This document shows, one piece after another, positions 1-10,289 of a stretch of DNA of 64,000 nucleotides. The notes under the pieces are model-generated. The model worked only from the letters and a program-made list of their open reading frames with translations. It did no database searches and was not told where the DNA came from. The translations under genes were made by a program, and so were the position numbers. The stretch's first letter is position 1. Each line of letters starts with the position of its first letter. Source of the DNA: Bactericera cockerelli (taxonomy: Eukaryota > Arthropoda > Insecta > Hemiptera > Triozidae); NCBI GenBank assembly GCA_024516035.1, contig CM044964.1, forward strand, positions 23,045,806-23,109,805, read 5' to 3'.

Positions 1-590
1 AATGAAAGTTTTAAAATTGATAAGAAAAAGGTTAAATTATTTTTAAATTATTTTTTTTAAATTGGAATTTTTTTATATTTTAAAAAATTAACATTATTAT
101 TCTTGATAAAAATTTTAATATTTTAGAAATGGTATTATTTTTTTTTTTTTTTTTTTTTTATATTTTTTAAATTTTTTCTGCGGGTTTTGGCCATTTTATT
201 TCAAATTTGGGAACTTTTAAAAATAATATTGGGAATATTTCTTCCCAGAAATTTCAAAACCTATTAGAAATCGGAAAATTTTTTGTTCATTTTTTTTAAA
301 AAAAAAAAAATTTTTTTGCTCCCATTTTTTTTTTTTCTCTAATTCATCCCGTTTTCCCCGCTTGACCCCAATCATTTCCCTTTTTTATTCTCTTTCTTTT
401 TTTCCTCTCTTTTTTTCTCTCTCTTTGCTCCTTTTTTCCCCCCATTCCTTCTTGTAAATATCCCCTTTTCTCTTTTTTCTCCCTCCTTCCCCTTTTAATC
501 TTCCTTTCTTTCCCCCTTTTTTTTTCTTCTTTTTTTCTCTTCCCCCCTTTTTTCTCCCCTCCTCCCCCCCCTCATGTTTCCCCCCAACCC
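1..590. repeat. Low-quality duplicate of 1,726-2,380 at a contig end
   Basis: This stretch follows 1,726-2,380 segment by segment: the same AT-rich lead-in, the poly-T, the 'ccattttatttcaa' phrase, the 'agaaatcgga' motif, then the pyrimidine tract. Homopolymers are distorted and many CT dinucleotides are collapsed to C or T runs. It ends at a 100-N gap. I infer an unpolished read-like contig end rather than a real diverged repeat. No gene is visible. Confidence 0.7.
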
Positions 591-690
591 NNNNNNNNNN
601 NNNNNNNNNNNNNNNNNNNNNNNNNNNNNNNNNNNNNNNNNNNNNNNNNNNNNNNNNNNNNNNNNNNNNNNNNNNNNNNNNNNNNNNNNN
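591..690. other. Assembly gap, 100 N
   Basis: Exactly 100 N, the usual convention for a scaffold join of unknown size. The sequences on its two sides are not shown to be contiguous. Confidence 0.98.
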
Positions 691-1500
691 AAAAAAAAAT
701 AGAAAAACGAACAAAATACTTCCGATTTCTAATATTCATATTTGAAATTCTTTGGAAGTAAATCCTGATTATATTCGAGGCTGTAAAAACGAGAGTTGAA
801 GAGTATTTAGAGAATGTCAAGAACAAGATTGAATTGAATTGCACAAGAACTTTGTTTACATCAAAAGAACAGATTAATTTATAGACTAAACTTGAAATAA
901 CTTTTAATTGAAAAATGTCCGCTCAAACTTTAAGTTTCTGCAATGGATAATTTGCACTTTTACTTCATATATATTTCTAATATTAGAAATCGGAAGTACT
1001 GTGAACGTTTTTGTTTTGTATATAAAAAAAAATGGCTCTCTGAAAAGAGTACATTGTTAAATTTTACAACAGTCGAACCATGAAAATAAAACTGTACCTC
1101 TAGCAATGAAAACCACTCATTATAAAATACTATGTAAGGAGATACTTGGATGATAAAACCAACTTAATTTTGTTGTTATTTTGGGGCCGGAGTGCCAGCA
1201 TTACGAATTCTTCTCCTCGCTCGTTGTTGCTTAACTTCGGTGATATGCCTTTCTTTAGATTTAAACAAGAATAAAATTCGTAAAGTCGAAAAAAAATCAT
1301 TAAAATTTCACCCACGATGAACTGGCACAATCTATTACAAAAAGCGGAAGAAGAAGAACAAAAAAAGGATATAGATAATAATAAATAAAACGATAGGGAT
1401 AAATATAAAGATAGATAAAAGTGAGAGAGAAAGACAGGAGAGAAAAAGAGATGAGATAAAATAAATCTCGTCATAATGACAGAAAAATAGCCAACAGGTG
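691..1500. other. AT-rich intergenic sequence
   Basis: I see no gene here. The start (about 700-760) and about 983-1,007 carry degenerate copies of the recurrent motif built on 'acttccgatttctaatatt'. A short purine-rich patch lies near 1,420-1,450. The open frames in it are low-complexity or lack any recognisable domain. Confidence 0.6.
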
Positions 1501-1509
1501 GTTACTGGA

Positions 1510-2395
1510 ATTTGACATCATTCTCTTTCACCTTCTTCTCCTACTCCTCCTCCTCATTCTCCTTTTCTACCTCCACCTCCTTTTCTTCCTCCTCTTTCTT
1601 CTTTACCCATCCTATTCTTTACTTATTACCTTTTCTCATTTTCCTCTATTCCTCTCTCTCTCTTTCTCAGTCTGTCTCTCTTCATTCTTCTAGTTGTCTC
1701 AATAATGAAGTTTGTCAATCAAACAAGATGAAAGTTTCAAACTTGATAGAGAAAAAGGTTGAAATTATTTTATAAATTATTATTTTATAAATTGGAATTT
1801 TTGTACTATTATAATAATTAATCATTATTATTACTTCCGATAAATATTTCTAATATGTATTAGAAATTGGTATTATTGTGTTTTTTTCTGTGTTTTTTAT
1901 ATTTATTGAAATTTCTTTCATGCGGTTGGTCCATTTTATTTCAATATTCGGTAACTTTGAATAAATAATATTGGTAATATTACTTCCGAGAAATTTCTAA
2001 TACCTATTAGAAATCGGAAGTATTGTGTTCATTTTTGTAAAAAAAAAAAATATTTTTTTGCTCCGATTTTTTTTTTTCTCTCTAATTCATCCAGTTTTCC
2101 TGCTTGACCAAGTCATTTCCTTCTCTCTCATCCTCTCTCTCTCTTTCTTTCTCTCTCTTTTTCTCTCTCTCTCTTGCTCTCTCTCTCTTTCTCCCCCTCA
2201 TCTCCTTCTTGTCAACTCATCCTCTCTCTCTCTCTTTCTCCCCCTCCTCTCCCTCTTGTCAACTCATCCTCTCTCTCTCTCTCTTTCTCCCCCTCATCTC
2301 CCTCTTTCTTTCTCTCTCTTTTCTCTCTCTCTTCTTTCTCTCTCTCTTTCTCTCCCTCCTCTCCCTCATGTCAACTCATCCTCTCAACCACAAGT
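1510..2395. repeat. Pyrimidine tracts separated by palindromic-motif repeat
   Basis: CT-rich tracts lie at about 1,510-1,690 and 2,070-2,395. The later one contains three ~60-bp units ending in 'ctcttgtcaactcatcc'. Between them, at about 1,835-1,875 and 1,982-2,025, is a short inverted motif (cttccga...tctaat...attaga...tcggaag). Translations are only Ser/Leu/Phe/Pro strings, so I call no gene. Confidence 0.75.
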
Positions 2396-2455
2396 GAAGA
2401 AGCCCCGTTCACAAGCAATTTTCTTTATTGCTGGAAAGTTTGAGTTTAATGTGTG

Positions 2456-2805
2456 CTGAAATCTTGCTGCTTCCATCAGCTAAACAAGAGGGGAGGGGAA
2501 TCAAAGAAGAGGAAGGAAGAGATAGATATAATACAGGATCTGCCATTGATTAAGAACCATTTTGAAATGTCCATGATTTCTGGAGTCTCAAAATGGATTT
2601 CTCCTATGATGGAATGCTAGAAAACAAAATTTGTCCATTTTGTGCTGAAATCTTGCTGCTACCATGATCCAAAGAAGAGGGGAGGGGGGGGCGGGGGCTA
2701 GGGGGGGGGGGGGTAAAAAATGATAAAACAGGATGATGGTATTTTCACAACTGGAGTCTCAAAATGAACTTCCCTTATGATGGAATGCTAGAAAACAAAA
2801 TGCCA
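2456..2805 (+). repeat. Two-copy tandem duplication, ~185 bp unit
   Basis: The phrase 'gctgaaatcttgctgct' at about 2,456 returns at about 2,643. 'tggagtctcaaaatg' and 'atgatggaatgctagaaaac' also occur once in each unit. The second unit carries a poly-G expansion near 2,685-2,712. No coding potential is seen. Confidence 0.8.
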
Positions 2806-2829
2806 TTTATTGTAATACTCACCTATTCA

Positions 2830-3710
2830 CGTTTTGAAGATCACATCAATCACCAATAAGATGTTGGTCTTGATGCAGAATGTTTGAATTCGGAAATTAT
2901 CTGTGCATCGCGATTACTGAAATGTGTTTGGGAATATAGCATTCTGATTTCTTGGATTATTGAAAAAACTTGTAAACAATAATTAAAAAAAGTATGCCTA
3001 AGTTAATACTATCATTTATTTGAATGTCAAATATGAAAACGTAGGGTCGACTCTAATTTGAATTTTCTATTTCTTTTGTTTTCAGGGGATGCAGGATGCA
3101 AACAATCTACATTAAGAAACATAATCATACAGATAACCAAATAAAACAACTCACATGTAGGTAAATAAAATTTAATTTGTGGAATAACATTACTCAGGAA
3201 TATAACTATTTTTGCTTGGGAATAACATATTTTTTTTATATATTAATTATCTATTTGTCATTAAAATATCTTCCTCTACTCACATACCCGATGGAGGGTA
3301 AACCGTTGATAAACCCCAAAAAGAAAACACAGGGGTTTAACCCGATACACGAGGGTTTAACCCCATTCTTTTTGTATGGGTTTCACCCCAGACAAAAAGA
3401 AAAGATGGGGGTTTAAACCCCCCCCCCCCCGAAATGTTCACGAGGTAGTTCTGTCTAGCCCTGAAAAGCAAACTAGTGTTGATGTTAATACTATCATTTA
3501 TTTGTTACAGGGTGTCCAAATTTTATTTATAGAAAATTTCAAAATCAACTCCAGGAGACATTCTAAGACTGAAAAAATCTGGGGTAGTTTTCCGAAAAAT
3601 GAAAAAAAAAATTCACAGTTTTCACTTGAAAAATAATTTTGAACTTGTTGAAAAGAAGTGAAAATGGTTCTCATGGTTTATTATCACAACTGAGTAAATT
3701 TAACAATATG
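2830..3710. other. Intergenic sequence with repeat fragments
   Basis: No gene is visible. At 3,300-3,430 there are repeated GGGGTTTAA/TTAAACCCC-type phrases ending in a poly-C run. At about 3,507 a 'tacagggtgtccaa' terminus begins a fragment that is similar to 32,178-32,260 (both continue with 'tatagaaaatttca' and 'cattctaagac'). It is probably a decayed DNA transposon of the TACAGGGTG-ended type. Confidence 0.5.
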
Positions 3711-4000
3711 AGGGCACGAATACCTCAGTGGTTAAGCACTCGCTTCCCATGTGGAAGGTCCCGGGTTCGAACCCCCGCGCCGACAAAATATTGTATTCAA
3801 AATTTGGTTACATTTGTTTGCAAGGGATACCTTGGGCTCGTGTTGACCCAGCACCTAAAGGGGAAGTATTGTGTCACTTCTCGCCCATCAGAGGGGAGTG
3901 ATACAACGGGATGGACATTGGGCAAGCTACAACACAGACCACAAACGTCTACAGTAGCTCCTATTTTATGGCTAAGAAATAAAAAAAAGAATTAATAAAA
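3711..4000 (+). mobile_element. tRNA-derived SINE, family C
   Basis: The head reads like a tRNA: an A-box-like 'tacctcagtggttaag' at 3,721 and a B box 'gggttcgaaccc' at about 3,763. The body ('ttggttacatttgtttg...', 'cgtgttgacccagcacc') is shared with 30,421-30,660 and, inverted, with 34,660-34,957. The tail is A-rich. It is a pol III-type retroposon and not a tRNA gene, because the cloverleaf runs on into the shared body. Confidence 0.85.
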
Positions 4001-4151
4001 GATATAAATACCTAAAACCTAATATTTTGAACCTATTCAAAACTGAGGTATAATTTTGTTGATAACTCCGTTCGACAGCATTAAAAAAAAAAAATATCTG
4101 ACATTATTTTGGTCTTACATTGTTCCCCAGAATTGATTCTAAAATTTTCTA

Positions 4152-4183
<32 letters not shown>

Positions 4184-4536
4184 CACTTGGAAACCTTGTA
4201 TATATTATGTATATTTCAGTAGACAATGTTGATATAACTGTCTTCAAGTACATAATCTTGTTATTTTGTATTCAGATAAACATTGTCCTATATCTCACCC
4301 TAGGGACAGGGATTAGAAAATATTTCCCCTGCAGTTTACATGAATAAAACAAATCATGTTCCAAATGTAGGTCAGGAGAATAAATGCAAGAAAACCTTCC
4401 GACAAATGCACGGACTTGTCAGATAAATGCAGACTTGCTGACTAACGATTTTCTTATCACTTTCAGAAAGGTTCAATGATGACTATGACATAAAATGGAC
4501 CTTTGTCATATATCATAGACAAAAGTAACTTAGCTA
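4001..4536. other. AT-rich sequence upstream of Dop1R2
   Basis: It holds a 28-base poly-A run near 4,157 and AT-rich unique-looking sequence. No gene, TATA-initiator pair or RNA gene can be supported. Confidence 0.5.
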
Positions 4537-5016
4537 CCTCTTGTGCATAAGAAAGTAGATAAATATGTAGGTATGGTACAATATTTAAGTTTGTTTTCTC
4601 AATATTTAACAGATAAAAGAAACATAAAAAAATACATTTATGAAACTAAAACAAAAACGTAACAATGAAAATAATGAAAAGTGTACAAATAAATGGCATT
4701 ACAACATTATTGACTTAATGAACAAGAAAGTTTATGAAAACAAAACTTGAAGAAGAAAAAAAACGACATATTTGACCACATCAAGACCCTTAACATAAAT
4801 AAAACCACAAAACAGACAATGCTTATACATAACCAAAACATCTTTGACAGTTAAAAAAGTTATAAACGGATATTTTCAAATTAGAATTTGGAAGGAGGCA
4901 CCTCCTTTCAAATACTCAACCAACTGAAAACCACAATGTGCTAACCAACGGCGCCTGCGCTTAAACCGTCCAATGTATTTCTCCAAGAAAATCAAAAAGA
5001 AGCATAAAATCGTTCT

Positions 5017-5054
5017 GAGCATGCGTCAACGCTAAATTCCGTTTCGCGCATGCG
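5017..5054 (+). promoter_or_regulatory. GC-rich patch with NRF-1/Ewg-like sites
   Basis: In an otherwise AT-rich region, 'cgcgcatgcg' (5,045-5,054) matches the core of the palindromic NRF-1/Erect wing site (TGCGCATGCGC). 'gagcatgcgtcaacg' lies 28 bases upstream. The patch sits just before the Dop1R2 start codon, so it may be promoter or 5'-UTR sequence. Function is inference only. Confidence 0.35.
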
Positions 5055-5085
5055 TTCTGACCCGTTCCGGCAGAGCATGCAATGA
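5050..5085 (+). promoter_or_regulatory. Upstream ORF overlapping the Dop1R2 start by ATGA
   Basis: An ATG at 5,050 opens an 11-codon frame that ends at TGA 5,083-5,085. A second ATG in the same frame at 5,077 gives ATG-CAA-TGA. The stop overlaps the receptor ATG (5,082-5,084) as ATGA. A further short uORF runs 5,021-5,035. If the transcript starts upstream of these, scanning ribosomes would meet three upstream ATGs. The same arrangement exists in the second copy. Confidence 0.5.
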
Positions 5086-5339
5086 ATGTGTCGCTATCTA
5101 GCGTCACATGTGCGACAACTATTCGCGACTGGAATGACCCCAAGCTCCTCCTCATTCTTCTGGCCCTGGGGTTTCTCGATGTGATGGTCGTGGTGGGTAA
5201 CAGCCTGGTCATCTTAGCCGTGTACCTGAGTTCGAAGCTCCGCAGTGTCACGAATTTGTTCATCGTGTCCCTGGCTGTGGCGGATTTGATGGTGGGCGTG
5301 GCAGTTCTGCCGTTCAGCGCCACCTGGGAAGTTTACAAG
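5082..5339 (+). CDS. Dop1R2: Dop1R2 dopamine receptor, coding exon 1 (N-terminus, TM1, TM2)
   Basis: This encodes the first 86 residues of the insect Dop1R2/DAMB receptor, a plasma-membrane class A GPCR that binds dopamine. There is a short N-terminus with an N-V-S glycosylation sequon at residue 2. TM1 is at about 24-47 with the class motif GNSLVI. TM2 is at about 59-81 with the conserved Asp in [10 protein letters not shown], and the exon ends in ATWEVYK. The splice donor is AAG|gtgagt at 5,340, phase 0, which fits the acceptor at 36,729, where the protein resumes with VWIFGEYW. The start is the first ATG in frame with the domain; it is preceded by short upstream ORFs. The intron to exon 2 is 31,390 bp. 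The antisense frame over this exon is a shadow. An identical exon sits at 45,827-46,084. Confidence 0.94.
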
Positions 5340-6175
5340 GTGAGTTAATTTTGTGAATTTCTACAGGGTACACGTTTGTGTTTTTTTTTTTTTTTTTTTA
5401 ATATTCCTGGGTTCTCATCTCAGTAGTATTTAATAAAAATTAGGTACATTTGAATAGCTAAATGTCTACATAACATGATTCCCACGAGCAAAAAATGCTT
5501 TTAAGTAGTTGAGTACCAAACCAGATCGAAATTTATCATGATAGCACACATACAGAGTTTACTTTAAGTACCTACAACCTACATTATAAAAATGCTTACG
5601 TAAATACATAAGAATTCACGATGAAACTGTAGTTTTTCAAAGTTTTTTTTTTTTTTTTCTTTTCTTTTTCAACTTTTTTTCGTCAAATTACTGAAAGAAA
5701 GCGATAATGACCTATGTACTGTTGACCGCCTTCTCTGAACACCCGACACGAAAAGAGTTGTGTCCTAATGACCTCTAATGCCTTCAGTCATAAGAAAGTC
5801 ATTTGTGATAAATGATGGTTATCTTAATGCTATTTCTTTTGAACCTAACGAAAAGTAGGAGCTGTAAATTTCTATTTCTAAAGAGGTCCGTCTTGAAAAT
5901 TTCACCCACTGCAGCACAGATACAAATACCTACACCATTTGTGTATCATAATACATTTTTTTCAACTTGAAAATAAAATACAACATACCTGCCTAATTAG
6001 TACTTATGAACAGGGGGAATGATTTCTTTGTTTAAAAAAATAATAATATATAAATGAAATTACCTACAACTTAAGTTTTGAATATGTTTCAAATAATATA
6101 GACATGGGGTAACAGAAGAAGAATAAGAAAAGATACAGAAAGATAATAATAATAGGATGATGATGAAGCTGATGA
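5340..6175. other. Dop1R2 intron 1, 5' part
   Basis: Intronic AT-rich sequence with poly-T runs at about 5,382-5,399 and 5,642-5,659. I see no gene, repeat array or recognised element. It is nearly identical to 46,085-46,920. Confidence 0.6.
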
Positions 6176-6182
6176 TGTTACA

Positions 6183-6487
6183 GAGCCAAAATACTTCGTT
6201 CCAGATAGCTCTCACTCTCAAAATCCCCATATCCCTCTTTTAACCGTCAACTTTCGTTCAAATAACTCAGCAAGAGTCTGTGGTTTACCAAAATAACCTC
6301 ATCGGACTAGTTATATATAATAGTTATAAATAATAGAATTTACTAAAATATCATAGTAAACACAATGAAGGCAAAGCGAAAATAATTATAATTATAAAGC
6401 CCATAGTGCAGTTTAAAGAGAGAATCAGCGATTACAAGGGAGATTTGGAGATTATAGGAGTGAGAAAGCTTTCTGAAACGAGACCCT
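6183..6487. mobile_element. Degraded palindromic MITE, older relative of the next feature
   Basis: The left arm (about 6,203-6,255) and right arm (about 6,418-6,480) are diverged versions of the arms of the 6,492-6,652 element. They share phrases such as 'cgttccaga' and 'gggagatttggaga'. The centre is AT-rich and unrelated. Confidence 0.5.
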
Positions 6488-6491
6488 GTGG

Positions 6492-6652
6492 CCCGTTCCA
6501 GAAACACTCTCCACTCTCATAATCTCCCTTTCAACTGTCACACAACGCACTCTGACTGGTTAATTTGAACGCAATAACCAATCAGAGTGCGTTGTGTGAC
6601 GGTTGAGAGGGAGATTTGGAGAGTGGAGAGCGTTTCCGAAATGGGTTGTAGA
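6492..6652. mobile_element. Foldback MITE with near-perfect ~70-bp arms
   Basis: The left arm ('cccgttccagaaacactctc', then 'cacacaacgcactctgac') is the inverted complement of the right arm ('cagagtgcgttgtgtgac', then 'gagagcgtttccgaaatggg'). A ~15-base centre separates them. It would form a long hairpin if transcribed. It is non-coding. The second copy is at 47,237-47,397. Confidence 0.85.
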
Positions 6653-6659
6653 TGCTGAA

Positions 6660-7761
6660 AACAATGATGGTATTTAAAAGACAGAAAGACCAAACTGACA
6701 GGACACATTTAGTTATCGACATTTTGAAAGCCTTTGACGCCTTTATCACTAAACTTAATTACCTTTGAACTAGGAACATGCAAAGCAAAAGATTTTCAAA
6801 ATCTCTCAAGTTGATGTCATGGTGTCCAATGACATGGAGACAAATCTGTTCCTTTCTGATTAAGTTTAGAAGGTTAAGGTGCAGGGCGATACTGTAGGTC
6901 CTTGTTTATTTCCAACTCCAAGTCATTCCCTATTAGAGTACTCATTCTTGTTGAAGAGGAGGCTTTGTGCACTAATATTTATTAGAGTATAGATAAACCA
7001 TCCAGGTTTCTAGTTACTAAACTATTATATCTCGTATAATACATCTCGATTTCTCTTACAAAGAGGCTCTTTTAACTTTTAGAAAAGTCAAATTGACTTG
7101 AAAATTTTATTTATCTTTTGAATAGTAAAATTTGGCTAAGTGTATTTTTAAGTGTGGTGGTTAGATGAAAATGATAATAATTATAGTTTGAATTCAAAAA
7201 GTGTGTGTTCCTTCAATAAAAATAATATTGAACCATGCGGAGCATACTTGCGAGGTTCAATTTTAAAATTAAACCTTGAAGTTTTGAAATTCCTGTATTA
7301 TTAATTTTCACATTCAATTTAATTTGTTCCGTTGTAAATTAATTAAAAAAACTCTGTTGTATTTTACACAAATTTCATGATTATATCAAGTAAACAAAGA
7401 TAATGATTCCATTGAATTCAATTAAATATTTCTCCCTTCCTTCTTCTCTCTCTATGTTACGTGCAATTTATCTATGTTTTCATTCGAATTGCATTTTTAC
7501 TAGGTTAATATTTTTTCCTCCTTGTTTTGTGTTTATCTCTTATCACTCTGTCCTTGTGTAAATATAATATATGTAAATAGATCTATCTCCATCTTTTTTT
7601 TTTTCTCTCTCTCTCTTTCTTTCCCTTTTTCTCTATCTTTATGTTCATCCAATTCCTCTTCTTCAACGTAAATGTTTTTTTCAGCTCCCGTTTTATTATT
7701 TCTAATTCTGTGTTTTACCTTCTGTCTGTCTCAATTTCTATCTCTGTACTTTAAACTAATG
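6660..7761. other. Dop1R2 intron 1 sequence
   Basis: No gene is recognised. It is AT-rich with a modest CT-rich patch near 7,590-7,640. It is nearly identical to 47,405-48,506 and ends at the integration site of the 8.64-kb element. Confidence 0.55.
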
Positions 7762-7770
7762 TTGTTTTTT
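7762..7770. repeat. 9-bp target-site duplication, left
   Basis: TTGTTTTTT lies directly before the inverted-repeat end and again at 16,413-16,421. The empty site at 48,507-48,515 in the second copy has it once. The exact length (8-10 bp) has one base of ambiguity on each side. Confidence 0.85.
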
Positions 7771-7774
7771 AGGT

Positions 7775-8205
7775 CCGTGAAGATAGCACCCGACATTGAA
7801 GCTAGAATTTTGTACCACCTACCATAATAATGTACTAATTATGTACTGTTAGGAACAACAAACCCCGAATTTTGTACTCCAACCGTAACCCCAGGAGAGC
7901 GGTTGAAACATGTCGGGTGCTAACTTCACGCTAGCACCCGACATTGAAGCTAGAATTTTGTACCACCTACCATAATAATGTACTAATTATGTACTGTTAG
8001 GAACAACAAATCCCGAATTTTGTACTCCAACCGTAACCCCAGGAGAGGGGTTGGAACATGTCGGGTGCTAACTTCACGATTTTAACCGATGGAGCTAGAA
8101 TATTGTACCGCATACCAAAATAATCTCTGAATTATGTACTCCCAGGAACAACAAACCCCGAATTTTGTACTCCAACCGTAACGCCAGGAGAGAGGTTTTA
8201 ACATC
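7775..8205 (+). repeat. Tandem ~150-bp terminal units, each with inverted ends
   Basis: Two near-identical units (about 7,775-7,925 and 7,926-8,078) and a third diverged one (about 8,079-8,205) each carry 'gaattttgtac', a GTAC-rich palindrome and 'ccgtaaccccaggagag'. Units one and two start with 'tagcacccgacatt' and end with the inverse 'atgtcgggtgctaacttcac', so each unit is itself a small foldback. The mirror set is at 15,980-16,408. Confidence 0.85.
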
Positions 8206-8670
8206 GAAAAACCCACCCCCCGCCTCGCCTATTGAAACGCAAATCAGATGCAGAACTGTATGGAACCCCGTGCCTCTCTCATTGCAACGAAGCGATGGGA
8301 GCAGAGGTGCGGGGGGACTCCACGTTTTTCTCATGAATTAAACCATAGGTTCTCAAACGGTGGTACTCGGGGCAGTTTCAGATGGTACGGGAAGCCATTT
8401 TCAGTTGTACACAAAATATGATAAAATTTTGACCGTACACAAAGACCGTGAAAGATAATATATGTTTAACACTAGTAGTTAAGTTGATTTTTTGATGAAA
8501 ATCAATATCAAGTCTCCACAAAAAAATAATAAAAGACCTACTACCCTTTGTTACCACATAATTATATGTGCGAATCTGGCTTTTCATGTTGTATTTGTAA
8601 AACACAAATATAGGAGTAAGTTAGAAGTGTCCTCTGACATTCGCGTTAAAATGAGTAACATTCAACCTGA

Positions 8671-8825
8671 TTAGACCGACCTCAGTAGTTTAATCGATAG
8701 GGCGGCGGACTTGTTACCTGGAGGTCGGTGGTTCAAGTCCCGGTTTCAGCGTAGCTTTAGTAAAGCGAGTTTGAGTAGTTATGACATCACGAAAGTGATT
8801 AACACAAGTATGATAGCTAATAAAG
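8671..8825 (+). mobile_element. tRNA-derived SINE, family D, with target duplication
   Basis: The insertion is flanked by 'agtaacattcaacctgat' (about 8,653) and 'agtaacattcagcctgat' (about 8,825), an 18-bp target duplication. The mirror arm has only one such site. The tRNA-like head includes 'ggtggttcaagtccc' as B box. The tail, 'tgacatcacgaaagtgatta', recurs at 36,181 (inverted). It inserted after the two arms formed. Confidence 0.85.
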
Positions 8826-9106
8826 TAACATTCAGCCTGATATTGATGCAATTGTTTCTGAGAAGAGTAGGTATATAATAAAATGTAATCTCACAGAATT
8901 TAGATAGGTAGACCTTTCCATTTTTTTCGTCGCAGATAATTCAGATGCAGGCGTTGCTGACGAAGATAAACAATCGTTTATTGATGTGACGTTTATAAGC
9001 TCACATTACTTTGGTAGGTATGTACGAGTACCTACCTTATTTTTTACCTTCAGCTTCTTTGTGGAACTGTGTTAAGTACGATATTATGTAATAAGTTATC
9101 ATATTT

Positions 9107-9228
9107 GTGCTATTCACTTTCGTGATGTCACAACTACTCAAACTCGCTTTACTCAATCTATGCTGAAACCGGGACTTGAACCACCGACCTCCGGGTTACA
9201 AGTCCGCCGCCTTATCGGTAATAACATA
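9107..9228 (-). mobile_element. SINE family D, inverted, inside the left arm
   Basis: Reverse complement of the family D head and tail (B box as 'gggacttgaaccaccgacc'). The same insertion exists in the right arm at about 15,265-15,390, so it predates arm duplication. Confidence 0.8.
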
Positions 9229-9309
9229 ATGTCATACTCTGTATACCTATTACTGTTTACTTTTATAATAAATCATAAATCGCTTCTGAAATTTTCAATT
9301 TTATATTTA

Positions 9310-9508
9310 CCTTTTTCCTAACAAACGGAACACTGTGAACTCAGATTTTCCAAACGTCGTGGGTTCGAATCCAAGTTAGGACATGACAAATACCTTCTGT
9401 TTGGAATTCTTATCACATGATCTTGGCTTGCTGCTGGGAAAATGAGACTTTAATAGTTCTAATTCGGCAGTATAAACAAGCCGATATTATTATTATTATT
9501 TATATAAT
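9310..9508 (+). mobile_element. SINE family A, 5'-diverged, inside the left arm
   Basis: It shares 'cgtgggttcgaatcc', 'ggacatgacaa', 'gctgctgggaaaatgagact' and the tail '(a)agccgatattattatt' with the elements at 43,806 and 44,930. It is mirrored at about 15,000-15,175. Confidence 0.75.
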
Positions 9509-9522
9509 TACATGCTATGATT

Positions 9523-9770
9523 AAGTAGTAGTCAAGGTGGCAGAGTGAGTTAGCGCGCTAGGCCAATACGCACGGTGACCTGGGTTCGATCCCCAGCGAG
9601 GTAGGATTTTTTCTGCTCTGTACTTAGATTTTCGGGGTCCACTCACATATATTACCTCGTGAGGAAAAATGTGTAGCTCTTTTGATGTGAAACAGCGACT
9701 GGTGGCGTAATTATAGGCAAAAAAATCGTACAAGATATTGTATATTAAAGTGGTAAAGTCCTCTGTAGCA
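9523..9770 (+). mobile_element. SINE family B at the inner end of the left arm
   Basis: The tRNA-like head is 'gtggcagagtgagttagcgc' with B box 'gggttcgatccc' (about 9,582). The body ('gtccactcac...cctcgtgaggaaaaatg', 'gcgactggtggc', 'caagatattgta') is shared with 25,137, 34,371 and 58,753, and inverted at 14,690, 19,185, 23,008, 30,655, 51,285 and 55,868. Arm homology stops within it. Confidence 0.85.
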
Positions 9771-10280
9771 AATAATAATAATTGCAACTTTACGGTTGCT
9801 AGATAAGGTTTATCTAGCTTTATTTGGGGGAGCGGTTCCTGTTTTTGACTTATCCGCCTCCCTGTTTTTGACCTTTTTTTTGTTATCATCCTGTGTGTTT
9901 TCTGTGATCATGTTGTTACTTTCCTGCTAATTTAACCACAGGAACATACATTTAATTTGTATTCGTGTCTTTGTTTGTTGGGCAGTTTGAGTTAAGTCAT
10001 TGTCTAGTCAGTGTTGTATATTGTATCCCCCAAAAATACACTTCGTGTGCAAAAAACACCAAGAAAATTAGAATCCTTCAAAATCAATTACCTTAAAACA
10101 ATTGTCTAAAAAGGAACTGATATCAAATGAATGCCAAGTTCTTATAAACTGGAAATCATTTGCCAGGAAAGGAGTCTCAAGCACAGAAATCAAACTGAGG
10201 ATTGGACATGACATTTCCCATTATTCTGCAATTTATTAACGCTTTTTAACATTAAAAAAACTTAAAAAAAACTGCAGAAT
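9771..10280. other. Composite transposon core, unassigned
   Basis: No domain is recognised. It may include 5' remnants of the adjacent retrotransposon, but the frames are broken. Confidence 0.35.
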
Positions 10281-10289
10281 CTGAGTAAA

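Larger units (their letters stand above)
7771..9770 (+). repeat. Left inverted arm of the composite transposon
   Basis: This matches the reverse complement of about 14,727-16,412 along its length. It is longer because it has a SINE insertion at 8,671-8,825 and about 110 extra bases near 8,410-8,540. It contains, in order, three terminal units, a conserved block, SINE D, inverted SINE D, SINE A and SINE B. Confidence 0.85.

Noticed and set aside
4961..5323. 120-residue minus-strand frame over Dop1R2 exon 1 (and its twin at 45,706-46,068)
   Set aside because: It is the antisense shadow of a GC-rich, conserved receptor exon and has no domain of its own.
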